Source of the DNA: Saprospiraceae bacterium | GTDB taxonomy: Bacteria; Bacteroidota; Bacteroidia; Chitinophagales; Saprospiraceae | Reading direction: 5' to 3' | DNA: 33,238 nt | Assembly (NCBI GenBank): GCA_021738725.1 | Contig: JAIPBE010000040.1 | Coordinates: 1-33,238 of the forward strand | Shown here: positions 7,174 through 14,676 of the stretch, one piece after another | Layout: each line of letters begins with the position of its first letter | Numbering within the stretch: the first letter of the stretch is position 1 | Made by a program: the position numbers and the translations under genes | Notes under the pieces: model-generated | What the model saw: only the letters and a program-made list of their open reading frames with translations | What the model was told of the DNA's origin: nothing | Databases searched by the model: none

Positions 7174-7953
7174 ATGAGTAGAGTTGCGATTCACATATTG
7201 CTTATTATTTCCCTAATATTTACATATGTAAATCTCGATATCCATGAAGATGAAGTTGAATTAATAAATGTAGATTTAGCCAAAAATAATCTTTGGCATG
7301 CTATGAGTCTGGCAACTCAGTTTCCTGCTTCAACTATTGATGATTTTGCCTTCTATAATAGGGTTGCACTTCATTCAAAATACGATGAAGGAACACCTTA
7401 TAAATATTTCATTAGAAACATAGTTGATAATTCTATACAAAGTCAAGGATATTGGACAGCTACGGATAGTATTGTTCAAAATCTCTATCAACAAACACTT
7501 TCAGATTATATCAGGATAAATGATGAATTGGGAGTGAATCAGCAATTTCAAGAAAAGAACTATTCATTTAAATTAGGATCTGTAATTGATACAAGCAATT
7601 ATCGGTATCTGCCATTATTGAGTATTTTAAAAAAAATTCCTGACATCCAACGTCAATCATCAATATTTGAAAATGAATACTACAATTCTGAATTGATAAC
7701 CGAATACAGTTCATCTGCGTTTTCAGACTCAAGTGCAAGAATTTGCTATGCTCTATACAATAAAGATCATTTACTTTTCTTTGACAGCCTGTTTATAAAT
7801 GGTCATGAATTAAAAATAAATAATTATTCATTGAAAATACCAAGCCAATGGTTTCGGGAAAAGGACAATCTTATTAAGATAAAGGCAAGATCAGGTCGAG
7901 AGTATAGCAGAAAAATAAATAGGGAAGATTTAATTTACGGCATCTCCTTCTAA
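7174..7953 (+). CDS. Hypothetical single-pass membrane protein, AT-rich
   Basis: The 259-residue product has an N-terminal hydrophobic helix (HILLIISLIFTYVNL), then an acidic segment (DIHEDEVELINVDLA), a helical middle and a C-terminal beta-rich part (LFINGHELKINNYSLKI and IKIKARSGREYSR). It could be an uncleaved membrane anchor or a signal peptide. No enzyme motif is visible and I cannot assign a family. The gene follows the previous AT-rich gene by 15 bp and shares its composition and single-helix layout, so the two products probably work together. It ends convergently with the hexomutase gene, leaving about 60 bp between the stops. Confidence 0.65.
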   Translation: MSRVAIHILLIISLIFTYVNLDIHEDEVELINVDLAKNNLWHAMSLATQFPASTIDDFAFYNRVALHSKYDEGTPYKYFIRNIVDNSIQSQGYWTATDSIVQNLYQQTLSDYIRINDELGVNQQFQEKNYSFKLGSVIDTSNYRYLPLLSILKKIPDIQRQSSIFENEYYNSELITEYSSSAFSDSSARICYALYNKDHLLFFDSLFINGHELKINNYSLKIPSQWFREKDNLIKIKARSGREYSRKINREDLIYGISF

Positions 7954-8012
7954 TAATCCTTGGAAAAAATGATTTCAATCACTTAATCTCACCTAGGATA
8001 ATAGATTTACTA

Positions 8013-9416
8013 TCACCCCAACCGATCCACCAGAGTTTTCGCCCTCTTCAAAATATCCTGCACCTCCTCCATATTGCCGCCCTGGGCATAGACACGCAGC
8101 ACAGGCTCCGTGCCACTGGGACGGAACATCAACCAACCTTCCGGCAGGTAATATTTGAAGCCGTCCAGGTCCTCCTTGCGGTTTGATCGCAGTGTATTGT
8201 CCGGATCGATGGTGTCGTTCTTGCAGGCGGCGATCACCGCCTGTTTGTGTGCTTCTTCCACATGCAGATCCCAGCGATCAAAATCAAAAGAGCCGACCTT
8301 TTCATGGACCATTTCCACCAGCTGATCGAGGGTCTTGTTCGTGCGGGCCATGAACTCGAGGATCATCAGTCCCATCCACACGCCGTCCCGCTCGGGGATA
8401 TGCCCTTTCACCGCCAGACCGCCAGACTCTTCACCACCCACCAGGACATCTTGCTCGATCATGATCTCGGCTATGTACTTAAAGCCGATCCGAGTCACTT
8501 CAAAGTCCAGACCATACTGCTTCGCCAGGGTCTCCATCTTGTCGGTGACCGAGAAGGTCACCACCACTTTACCCCGGAGGTTTTTGTAGTCGTGGAGATA
8601 GATCAGCAGCAGGAGCAACAAATGATGGCTGTCCACAAAACGGCCCTTGCTGTCATACATGCCGATGCGGTCTGCATCCCCGTCGTTGGCCAGTCCGGCA
8701 CCAAACTGGCCGGAAGAGGCCAATAATTCTGAAAGTTCTGTGAGATTACGATGAATCGGCTCCGGCGCCTGTCCGTGGAAGCCGGGGTTATCATCACAGT
8801 GTAAACAGTGCGCATCGGGAAGGATGCGCGGCAGGATGCGCTGTCCGGCACCATACATCGCGTCATAAGCCAGGCGAATGCCGGAGGCCTGGATCATGGG
8901 GATGTCAAAGCCTTCCAGGACATGCTGATAATAGATCTCTTCCAAATCCACATAGCGGATCAATCCCTTCTCCACAAGGGCGTCCAACGATGCATAGTGG
9001 TCATCCAGGGATCGGGGAATATGCGCTTCGACAGCGGCGATATCCTTTGGTATAGTCGGGCCACCAAAAGAAGATTTCAGTTTGAATCCGTTGTAGGAAG
9101 GCGGATTGTGCGAGGCTGTGATCACGATACCCATATCGGCTTGCTGCTTGACCACCCCGAGGGATACCATTGGCGTGGAAACAAAGCCTTTTGCAAGGTG
9201 GACCTGGATCCCTTCACCTGCGAAAACGCGAGCTGTCGCCTCGGCAAACATCTGGCCGCCAAAACGACAATCGTGTCCGATAACGGCCTTGGTCATCCCT
9301 TGTTCATTCATCCAGTCTGCGGTGCCTTTGGCCACCCGCATAACATTGTTTTCTGTGTAGTCCCGGGCGATGATGGCCCGCCATCCGTCGGTTCCGAATT
9401 TGATCGTTGTGCTCAT
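8013..9416 (-). CDS. Phosphoglucomutase/phosphomannomutase family protein
   Basis: A phosphohexomutase that moves phosphate between C1 and C6 of hexose phosphates through a phosphoserine and Mg2+, feeding glycogen, cell-surface sugar or amino-sugar pathways in the cytoplasm. Counting from ATG 9416 (MSTTIKFGTDGWR), the active loop ITASHNPPSYNGFKL carries Ser102. The metal loop is NDGDADR at 244-250, the sugar-specificity region is GGEESGG, and the phosphate-binding loop near the C-terminus is FRPSGTEP. At 467 residues it is full length for the family. A start three codons upstream (MRAMSTT) is also open, but the second Met matches family N-termini. Sequence alone does not fix glucose versus mannose versus glucosamine as substrate, so no symbol is given. 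A promoter-like TATTTTTG lies just upstream. Confidence 0.93.
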   Translation of the reverse strand: MSTTIKFGTDGWRAIIARDYTENNVMRVAKGTADWMNEQGMTKAVIGHDCRFGGQMFAEATARVFAGEGIQVHLAKGFVSTPMVSLGVVKQQADMGIVITASHNPPSYNGFKLKSSFGGPTIPKDIAAVEAHIPRSLDDHYASLDALVEKGLIRYVDLEEIYYQHVLEGFDIPMIQASGIRLAYDAMYGAGQRILPRILPDAHCLHCDDNPGFHGQAPEPIHRNLTELSELLASSGQFGAGLANDGDADRIGMYDSKGRFVDSHHLLLLLLIYLHDYKNLRGKVVVTFSVTDKMETLAKQYGLDFEVTRIGFKYIAEIMIEQDVLVGGEESGGLAVKGHIPERDGVWMGLMILEFMARTNKTLDQLVEMVHEKVGSFDFDRWDLHVEEAHKQAVIAACKNDTIDPDNTLRSNRKEDLDGFKYYLPEGWLMFRPSGTEPVLRVYAQGGNMEEVQDILKRAKTLVDRLG

Positions 9417-9422
9417 AGCCCG

Positions 9423-9430
9423 CAAAAATA
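9423..9430 (-). promoter_or_regulatory. Candidate Bacteroidota -7 box upstream of the hexomutase gene
   Basis: On the minus strand this reads TATTTTTG, an exact match to the Bacteroidota -7 consensus TAnnTTTG. It is only 6 bp from the ATG at 9416, which would imply a leaderless or nearly leaderless transcript. No TTTG -33 element lies at the right distance, so support is limited. Confidence 0.3.
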
Positions 9431-9857
9431 GGGCTTTCTTAGTCCGTTAGGGAACCGTGTTTCTGATATAACAAAAGGATAAGGTGGTGGGCCTCGACCG
9501 AGAACCAATTAACATTGCCCTTCATAGAGGATGCCGTCTGGTTATCTGATAACCATATGGAAGGCATGCCGATCTAATCAGCCCTGGACTGGAATCATCT
9601 GGCAGAGTGCATCCATTCGACCACATCCGAGGTCGGAATTTCTCCTTGCATGATTCCCCGGATTTCATCCGGGGATTATAACAGCCACATGACCAACCAC
9701 GGAGTGGTTGAACTACCGACTCTCCAGGGTTCTGACACCTGATTTCGGTATCCAATTGCTTGTGATAACGAGTCTAATAAAAAATCATCCTCTCACGAAT
9801 CGGTCAGGATTCACGATTCATCGGGATTTTGATCGCCTTTCCCCTATTTTTACTGCC
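9431..9857. repeat. Spacer with three short hairpins; no gene seen
   Basis: This divergent region between the hexomutase and the methyltransferase holds small perfect palindromes: GGTTATC-T-GATAACC at about 9538-9552, CCCCGGAT-TTC-ATCCGGGG at 9656-9674 and AACCAC-GGA-GTGGTT near 9693-9707. All have short arms and 1-3 nt loops, like the other extragenic palindromes in the window. The open frame from 9708 into the methyltransferase is not conserved-looking before 9858. Confidence 0.5.
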
Positions 9858-10505
9858 GTGGAAGACAACTACCGCCATAAGGGCATGCGCCGCAAGCTTC
9901 TGGAAAACCTGAGACAAAAAGGGATCCAGGATGAGGAAGTCCTCCAGGCCCTTTGGGATGTACCCCGTCACTGGTTCCTGGATCGGGCATTTGAGGAACT
10001 GGCATATGAGGATAAGGCCTTTCCTATCGATAAAGAGCAGTCGATCTCACAGCCTTATACCGTGGCACGCATGACAGAGCTGTTGCAGGTGGAAAAGCAT
10101 CAAAAGGTCCTGGAAATAGGCACGGGGTCGGGATATCAGGCAGCCATCCTCCATCAGTTGGGCGCCCGGGTGTTCACGGTAGAACGGCAACGCCTCCTCT
10201 ATCAGAAATCGAAAGCCTTCCTGAAGGAGTTGGGATATACGCGGATCCGCTGTTTTTATAAGGATGGTATGATGGGTCTGGAGACGTATGCCCCCTACGA
10301 CCGGATCATTGTCACAGCAGCGGCTGAAAACGTCCCACAGCCCCTGTTGGACCAACTGGTGATCGGCGGCATCCTGGTGATACCTGTTGGTTCAGATGTT
10401 CAGGAAATGCGACGCATCATCCGAGTCGACGAGACCACCTTCAAAAAGGAAGTATTCGGTCAATATCGGTTCGTGCCTTTTCTGGGTGGACTGGATGCTA
10501 ACTAA
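9858..10505 (+). CDS. pcm: Protein-L-isoaspartate O-methyltransferase
   Basis: Transfers a methyl group from S-adenosylmethionine to isoaspartyl residues in aged proteins, which starts their repair. From GTG 9858 the product is 215 residues, the normal family length. It begins VEDNYRHKGMRRKLLENL, like Bacteroidota homologues. Landmarks are the isoaspartate-pocket segment QSISQPYTVA at 61-70, the SAM motif I VLEIGTGSGYQ at 84-94, the acidic residue after strand 2 in VFTVER, the post-I segment YAPYDRIIVTAAA, and the PVGS region near the end. The reading frame is open back to 9708, but that extension is unlike the family. The last four bases overlap the end of the convergent lipoprotein gene. 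Confidence 0.92.
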   Translation: MEDNYRHKGMRRKLLENLRQKGIQDEEVLQALWDVPRHWFLDRAFEELAYEDKAFPIDKEQSISQPYTVARMTELLQVEKHQKVLEIGTGSGYQAAILHQLGARVFTVERQRLLYQKSKAFLKELGYTRIRCFYKDGMMGLETYAPYDRIIVTAAAENVPQPLLDQLVIGGILVIPVGSDVQEMRRIIRVDETTFKKEVFGQYRFVPFLGGLDAN

Positions 10506-11035
10506 TTGACCGTACGACCGGAAGCCTGCCGTGATTTGACCGAATTGGTCTGGCTGGCTTTGAGATCGACCATCAATGAAGCCAATCCACTTCCCGGAAT
10601 TGTATAATAGTAACTGCCTCCATAATTGATCTGGCCACTGCCTTTTTCCCAGTTTCGGGCCGAAAGAACAAATGTGCCATTTCGTTTGGGGTGAGGCGTA
10701 AAGATCAGGAATCGCTGATCATCCCCGGTTTCAAAGCTGATCGCCAACTTTTCCTGACGGGCCATCTGGATCAACACGCCCGGCGTTCCTGCTTTGAATG
10801 TGATCTGGTCTACTTCACGACCACCTTGCATCACGATCTCTCCCATGACGATCTCCGAGCTGTTCTTGCGAATCTCTCTTTGGAGAACGATATCCTGGGA
10901 TAAATAGAACTGAATCTTCTTCAGGTCTTGCTCCTCCCATCCATTCTTGTCGATCAGATCCGAGGTGAATGGAGTCAGCTTCGGTGAGCATGACATGATC
11001 GTCAGCAATGCAAGTAAAAGGGGTAAACGTGACAT
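10502..11035 (-). CDS. Hypothetical lipoprotein
   Basis: The 177-residue product has a clear lipoprotein signal, MSRLPLLLALLTIMSC, with Cys16 as the lipidated residue. The mature part contains a charged helix (DKNGWEEQDLKKIQFYLSQD) and then a beta-rich region (EIVMGEIVMQGGREVDQITF, LAISFETGDDQRFLIFTP). It ends in a Ser/Thr/Arg-rich tail. I recognise no named family, but small lipoproteins of this type are frequent in Bacteroidota. Its stop shares the four bases CTAA with the end of pcm on the other strand, so the two genes converge with no room for a terminator. It is transcribed divergently from the secreted protein gene at 11233. Confidence 0.72.
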   Translation of the reverse strand: MSRLPLLLALLTIMSCSPKLTPFTSDLIDKNGWEEQDLKKIQFYLSQDIVLQREIRKNSSEIVMGEIVMQGGREVDQITFKAGTPGVLIQMARQEKLAISFETGDDQRFLIFTPHPKRNGTFVLSARNWEKGSGQINYGGSYYYTIPGSGLASLMVDLKASQTNSVKSRQASGRTVN

Positions 11036-11232
11036 GGATAACTGGTTTTTCTATACGAAGAACGTTAGGTCCTTCAAATTTCGGATGCTTGGCACAGCTG
11101 TTTAACGCCGTGTTAACCCACGATAAGAGCAAATTTCAGACCAATCTATATGATTATGCTGTCACAAAATCTGATTCCTGCGACTTGTATCCGAGAATGC
11201 AGATCGGCATATTGTTTGTTCTAAGGTATCTT

Positions 11233-11913
11233 ATGCAAACGCGATTATCCTTTCTGTTTCTACTGGTTACTTTCTGCTGCCTGCAAGTACAGGCGCAAAA
11301 TGTGGTTTTCCAGCAGGAGTTGAAAGGGGAGGTCTTCCCAATCGGCCATTTATTGCGTTGGCAAACATCATTCGAAGCACCCGGCGTGCAATTCATTCTG
11401 GAAAAATCCACTGACGGACTGACTTTCCAGGAATTGGCCCAGGTGAATGGAAAGGGCGGTTCGTCCATCCAGAACGAATACCAGTACCTGGCACCTGATG
11501 TGATCGATGCCACGAACTTCTATCGTCTGCGGATCGAAAGAGCCAATCAGGCACCTGTGTTGTCATCCATCATTCCTCTGCAAAACCGCACGGCAAATCA
11601 ATTTGTCATCCTGCGGTATTCGGATATTCTGCCAACCACCAGTTTCGATCTGGAGGTTCAGGGCCGGTCACAAGGATCTCTGAAGTGGCATCTCCGCCAT
11701 CTGGATCAGACATTCAAAGACAGTGGAGAGTGGATCCTTGATTTCGGGGTCAACCCATACAGTCTGGATCTCAGCGGATACCCTGTAGGTCCCTATCAAC
11801 TGACCTTACAAATGGGTAATGAGGTGGAAACGTTGACGATCAGGAAAGTGTCTGAAGCGGCATTCGGCACCACGACCGCTAGCAGTGATGCCCTGCCGAC
11901 CAGCCGGCACTAG
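11233..11913 (+). CDS. Small secreted protein with T9SS-cargo-like Ig modules
   Basis: From ATG 11233 the product is 226 residues with a signal peptide (MQTRLSFLFLLVTFCCLQVQAQ). Residues about 35-115 match the Ig-like module that commonly precedes T9SS sorting domains: RWQTSFEAPGVQFILEKS, DGLTFQELAQV and TNFYRLRIERAN, corresponding to the usual W-x-T, E-x-S-x-D-G and N-Y-Y-R-L pattern. The end (PYSLDLSGYPVGPYQLTL then ETLTIRKV) looks like a type A sorting domain, followed by an extra Ser/Thr tail. It is thus a sorting region with almost no passenger domain. The open frame begins at 11008, but only the downstream ATG gives a signal peptide. Its TAG overlaps the end of tadA by four bases. Confidence 0.7.
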   Translation: MQTRLSFLFLLVTFCCLQVQAQNVVFQQELKGEVFPIGHLLRWQTSFEAPGVQFILEKSTDGLTFQELAQVNGKGGSSIQNEYQYLAPDVIDATNFYRLRIERANQAPVLSSIIPLQNRTANQFVILRYSDILPTTSFDLEVQGRSQGSLKWHLRHLDQTFKDSGEWILDFGVNPYSLDLSGYPVGPYQLTLQMGNEVETLTIRKVSEAAFGTTTASSDALPTSRH

Positions 11914-12359
11914 ACCTCCCGTTTTTTCCGAAAGAACTCCTTCAGCATCTGTCCGCATTCTTCCTGAAGAATGCCACATTCGACTGTTGTACTGGGGTGC
12001 AGCAGAGATTTTCCATACCGCATAAAACCCCGCTTCTCATCATCCGCCCCATACACGATACGGCCGATCTGCGCCCAATGTAAAGCACCGGCACACATCA
12101 CGCAGGGCTCAAGCGTCACATACAGTGTACACTCTGGCAGGTATTTGCTCCCCAGATAGTCTGACGCCGCTGTGATGCACAGAATCTCAGCATGCGCCGT
12201 CACGTCATGCAATTGCTCGGTCGTATTGTGAGAGCGAGCAATGATACGACCACCACAGACCAGAACCGCACCAACGGGAACCTCATCCAAGTCGCGTGCT
12301 TTGACCGCCTCCGCCAAAGCTTGTCGCATAAAATAGTTGTCGTCATATACAGTCAGCAT
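11910..12359 (-). CDS. tadA: tRNA-specific adenosine deaminase
   Basis: Deaminates adenosine 34 of tRNA-Arg(ACG) to inosine, allowing decoding of CGN codons. The 149-residue product has the zinc-binding cytidine/deoxycytidylate deaminase signature: HAE at 56-58 (His ligand and catalytic Glu) and PCVMC at 85-89 (two Cys ligands), with the VPVGAVLV strand before and GFMRYGKSLLHP after, as in TadA. The C-terminal helix CGQMLKEFFRKKRE is the tRNA-side helix of the family. The length is typical. It starts 5 bp after the stop of the TonB-C lipoprotein gene, so the two are probably co-transcribed. Its stop overlaps the convergent secreted-protein gene by four bases (CTAG). A broader nucleoside deaminase role is possible but less likely. 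Confidence 0.92.
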   Translation of the reverse strand: MLTVYDDNYFMRQALAEAVKARDLDEVPVGAVLVCGGRIIARSHNTTEQLHDVTAHAEILCITAASDYLGSKYLPECTLYVTLEPCVMCAGALHWAQIGRIVYGADDEKRGFMRYGKSLLHPSTTVECGILQEECGQMLKEFFRKKREV

Positions 12360-12364
12360 GCTAC

Positions 12365-12904
12365 TCAGTTTTCTCCGGGGATCTTGCCTGTGTCCGGATC
12401 CCTGGGCAGCGTGAACTTGACGGGCAGGTTAAAGCGAACAGCGACTGGTTTGCCATCCTTGTAACCGGGTCGCCAGATAATCCCTTCCCGAGTCATCCGC
12501 CGGATTTGGGACTCTGCGACCGCACCCAGGCCATCGCCCGGATCCTGAAGGATCTTGCTAAATTCCACTGTGCCATCGGTTTGGATGATGAACTGCACCA
12601 CCGCTTCCCCTGTGGTTTGATTCTTTTTCGCTTCCGGTGGGTAGGAAATGCCACGGCCGATATAATCCATCAACAACTGGACGGAGCAACGATAGCGGGT
12701 TTCATCATCCGAGAGATCCATTTCCTCACAACCGGGAAAGCGGGGCATAACCTCGGCTCGATCCACGACCTCCCCACTTGATCCTGAGGAAGAATTGGTC
12801 ACGTCTTGCGGTTCCTGCCCGCATGCACTCAGCGTTAATAAGCCCATCAGGGGCCAGAGAAAGACAATATGAAAGGTGCGATAGAGAAATTCGAATGGCT
12901 GCAT
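12365..12904 (-). CDS. Lipoprotein with TonB C-terminal domain
   Basis: From ATG 12904 the product is 179 residues, with an N-terminal hydrophobic segment ending in the lipobox LSAC (Cys28), a Ser/Gly linker, and a TonB_C-type domain at about residues 85-168. Typical features are a MPRFPGCEE segment, the YPPEAKKNQTTGEAVVQFII strand region with DGTVEFSKIL, and a WRPGYKDGKPVAVRFNLPVKF ending. In Bacteroidota, many such proteins carry the TonB domain without the usual inner-membrane anchor and may act in the envelope rather than energise transport. Here a lipid anchor replaces the transmembrane helix. An upstream ATG at 12940 is open but gives a poorer signal sequence. The gene probably leads an operon with tadA. 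Confidence 0.8.
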   Translation of the reverse strand: MQPFEFLYRTFHIVFLWPLMGLLTLSACGQEPQDVTNSSSGSSGEVVDRAEVMPRFPGCEEMDLSDDETRYRCSVQLLMDYIGRGISYPPEAKKNQTTGEAVVQFIIQTDGTVEFSKILQDPGDGLGAVAESQIRRMTREGIIWRPGYKDGKPVAVRFNLPVKFTLPRDPDTGKIPGEN

Positions 12905-13368
12905 GAACGCAAAAATCGCAGGCCTCCATGAGATATTCATGGAAAAGCAATAAAAATGTCGCTGATGAGCGTAAATAATTGGACAATCGGGCCGCTGTAG
13001 TTACCTGGTAGAATCCTGCTTCGGCTTTTCCATAGCACTTCGTATCCATTCCGGGATCAGGTCGCAACACGTTTATATTTTCGAGTGAGCGCAGAGGGCA
13101 TCGGATGACCGCTCACATCAAACATCCATCCGATCCGGATCAGAAAGATGGCGATCAACCATGTGGCATTTTCATCCACCTAACATTCAACTTTTTCGGC
13201 TCAATACCATGATTGAAAAGGCCCGTATTCTGGATCGAAGCGAATCATCAGTGAATGTTTGTCCAATTGTAATGTCACAAGTCAGACATGCCCCTGTAGA
13301 CTGTCCATTCATCTAATAGGTCGTTTGGAACAGGGTCAGACCATGGTTTACGAATATGAGTGCTGAAG
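12905..13368. other. Spacer without recognised genes
   Basis: This 460-bp gap separates dgkA from the TonB-C lipoprotein gene; both run leftward. ORFs in it are short, overlap neighbours or lack recognisable features. A 7-bp hairpin GTGAGCG/CGCTCAC lies at 13085-13116 but has no T-tract. No consensus promoter was found. Confidence 0.5.
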
Positions 13369-13737
13369 TTAGTGCAGCCAATGTGGTATAAAAATGAATA
13401 TGGCGATCAGGATTGCGAAACAGGCGGCAATCAGAACGGCTCCGGCGGCCATATCTTTGGCCATACCCACTCGCGGATGTTGATCGGGATGAAGGAGATC
13501 CAGGGTCTGTTCCAGGGCGGCATTGACCAGTTCCAGTCCCATTACCAGGCCACTGATCCCGCATATCGCCACCCATTCCCAGGTGGACAGTCCGGTGAGC
13601 CAACCTGCAAGGATAACCAGCACAAACAAGACGAAATGGACCCGGAAGTGCCGTTCGTGCAATACCGCTTGTCCGATGCCGTGGCAGGCACATTTCAGTC
13701 GATGGATAAAAGTATAGGGTGGAGAGTTCATTTCCAT
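13369..13737 (-). CDS. Diacylglycerol kinase family protein (DgkA/undecaprenol kinase type)
   Basis: A small integral membrane lipid kinase that phosphorylates diacylglycerol or undecaprenol using ATP, recycling lipid carriers for envelope synthesis. The 122-residue product has three hydrophobic helices. The family signature is E-x-x-N-(T/A)-A-(I/L)-E, seen as ELVNAALE at 69-76, followed by the conserved Asp in TLDLL and the KDMAAGAVLI motif at 94-103. The N-terminal amphipathic segment HERHFRVHFVL is also typical. In Bacteroidota this family often acts on undecaprenol, but sequence does not settle the substrate. The start overlaps the upstream EEP-like gene by 10 bp, so translation is probably coupled. 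Confidence 0.88.
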   Translation of the reverse strand: MEMNSPPYTFIHRLKCACHGIGQAVLHERHFRVHFVLFVLVILAGWLTGLSTWEWVAICGISGLVMGLELVNAALEQTLDLLHPDQHPRVGMAKDMAAGAVLIAACFAILIAIFIFIPHWLH

Positions 13738-14657
13738 TGGTATGTGCCTGAAATACCCAGAAACCGGCCGGTGGAATCGACCCGGTTCTGAAAGGATACA
13801 CAGGACAATTCCTCGCTGTAAAAGATATGATCAGTGGGTTTATCCAGAATGTCTTTCAATCCGGGTAAAAATCCCCTCCGACTGTCCTTCAGCTGACTGG
13901 CTTGTCGAAAGACCCTGATGTCCGGCGCCCAGCTTACTTCATGGAATTGGCCGATCATCAGGATCGGATGTCGTCGTTCCAGAATAAGCCCTTGATTCAT
14001 CAGCAAGTGGGCCTGTTGACTTTGAATATCGGCTCGGGTAAACGCAGGATACATATGGGTGGCAATAAATTCCAGGGTATCTCTCCACCCGGGAATGAAC
14101 ATCACACCGGCGACCTCGGGTTGCTCCGGATCCTCGCTGAGAAATTGGGTCGCCATCGGCCATCGGGAAAAGACCCATAGTGCCTGGTCCATATGATCGG
14201 TACCGAACTGAAATGGATAATCCGCCAGCAGGCTATCCTTGAGTTGTTCTACTGCAAAAAGGTCGAGGGATTGGAGGACCAGAAGGTCGGCCGGTCGGTC
14301 CAAAAGGATTGAAAGTTGCCGGTAGGGGTCTGCCAAACCGGCCAGGTCGAGCTGTGCGACTTCGATGGTGGGAGAGCTGGTGCGGGCTTCCAAGCGCAAT
14401 CCGGGATTGGAACTTGTCTTGATAAACAGTGCAAGCAGTGCAGCACTGAAAAAACAGACGAAGGTGAGGCGATCCTGGCGAATGAACAAAAAGAGGAGGC
14501 CCAGGCCAACATATCCGATCATGATCTGTCCGGCATATCCCGCCCACCGCCTGAAAATGAGCATCTCCGGTGGAAAGATGCAAAACAAAGCACCTAGAAT
14601 GATGCCAAGTCCCAACAAGTTGATGATAATCCAGTGACTGAAGACCTTCATAATCAA
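13728..14657 (-). CDS. Membrane-anchored EEP-fold protein with degenerate active site
   Basis: The 309-residue product has three N-terminal transmembrane helices (about 8-28, 38-58 and 63-80) and a C-terminal endonuclease/exonuclease/phosphatase (EEP) fold at about 95-309. Diagnostic segments are present, but key residues differ. The strand that normally carries metal-binding Asn reads QLDLAG (Asp104). The Glu of the usual LLE(T/V)D motif is Ser130 in LVLQSLD. The GDxN motif reads GQFHE at 236-240. The final SDH reads SGT at 303-305. His201 (ATHMYP) and the PTDHIFYS segment survive. The domain is therefore unlikely to catalyse Mg2+-dependent phosphodiester cleavage and may bind lipid or ligand instead. 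The gene follows the T9SS lamin-tail gene by 19 bp and overlaps dgkA by 10 bp. Confidence 0.75.
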   Translation of the reverse strand: MIMKVFSHWIIINLLGLGIILGALFCIFPPEMLIFRRWAGYAGQIMIGYVGLGLLFLFIRQDRLTFVCFFSAALLALFIKTSSNPGLRLEARTSSPTIEVAQLDLAGLADPYRQLSILLDRPADLLVLQSLDLFAVEQLKDSLLADYPFQFGTDHMDQALWVFSRWPMATQFLSEDPEQPEVAGVMFIPGWRDTLEFIATHMYPAFTRADIQSQQAHLLMNQGLILERRHPILMIGQFHEVSWAPDIRVFRQASQLKDSRRGFLPGLKDILDKPTDHIFYSEELSCVSFQNRVDSTGRFLGISGTYQWK

Positions 14658-14676
14658 ACAAAGATAATCCAGGAGG

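Noticed and set aside
6376-7953. Gliding-motility GldM-type identity for the AT-rich gene pair
   Set aside because: Only the general layout (one helix plus periplasmic body) is similar; no GldM motif could be identified.
13085-13116. Terminator after the dgkA operon
   Set aside because: The 7-bp hairpin is about 250 bp past the dgkA stop and has no T-tract on either strand.
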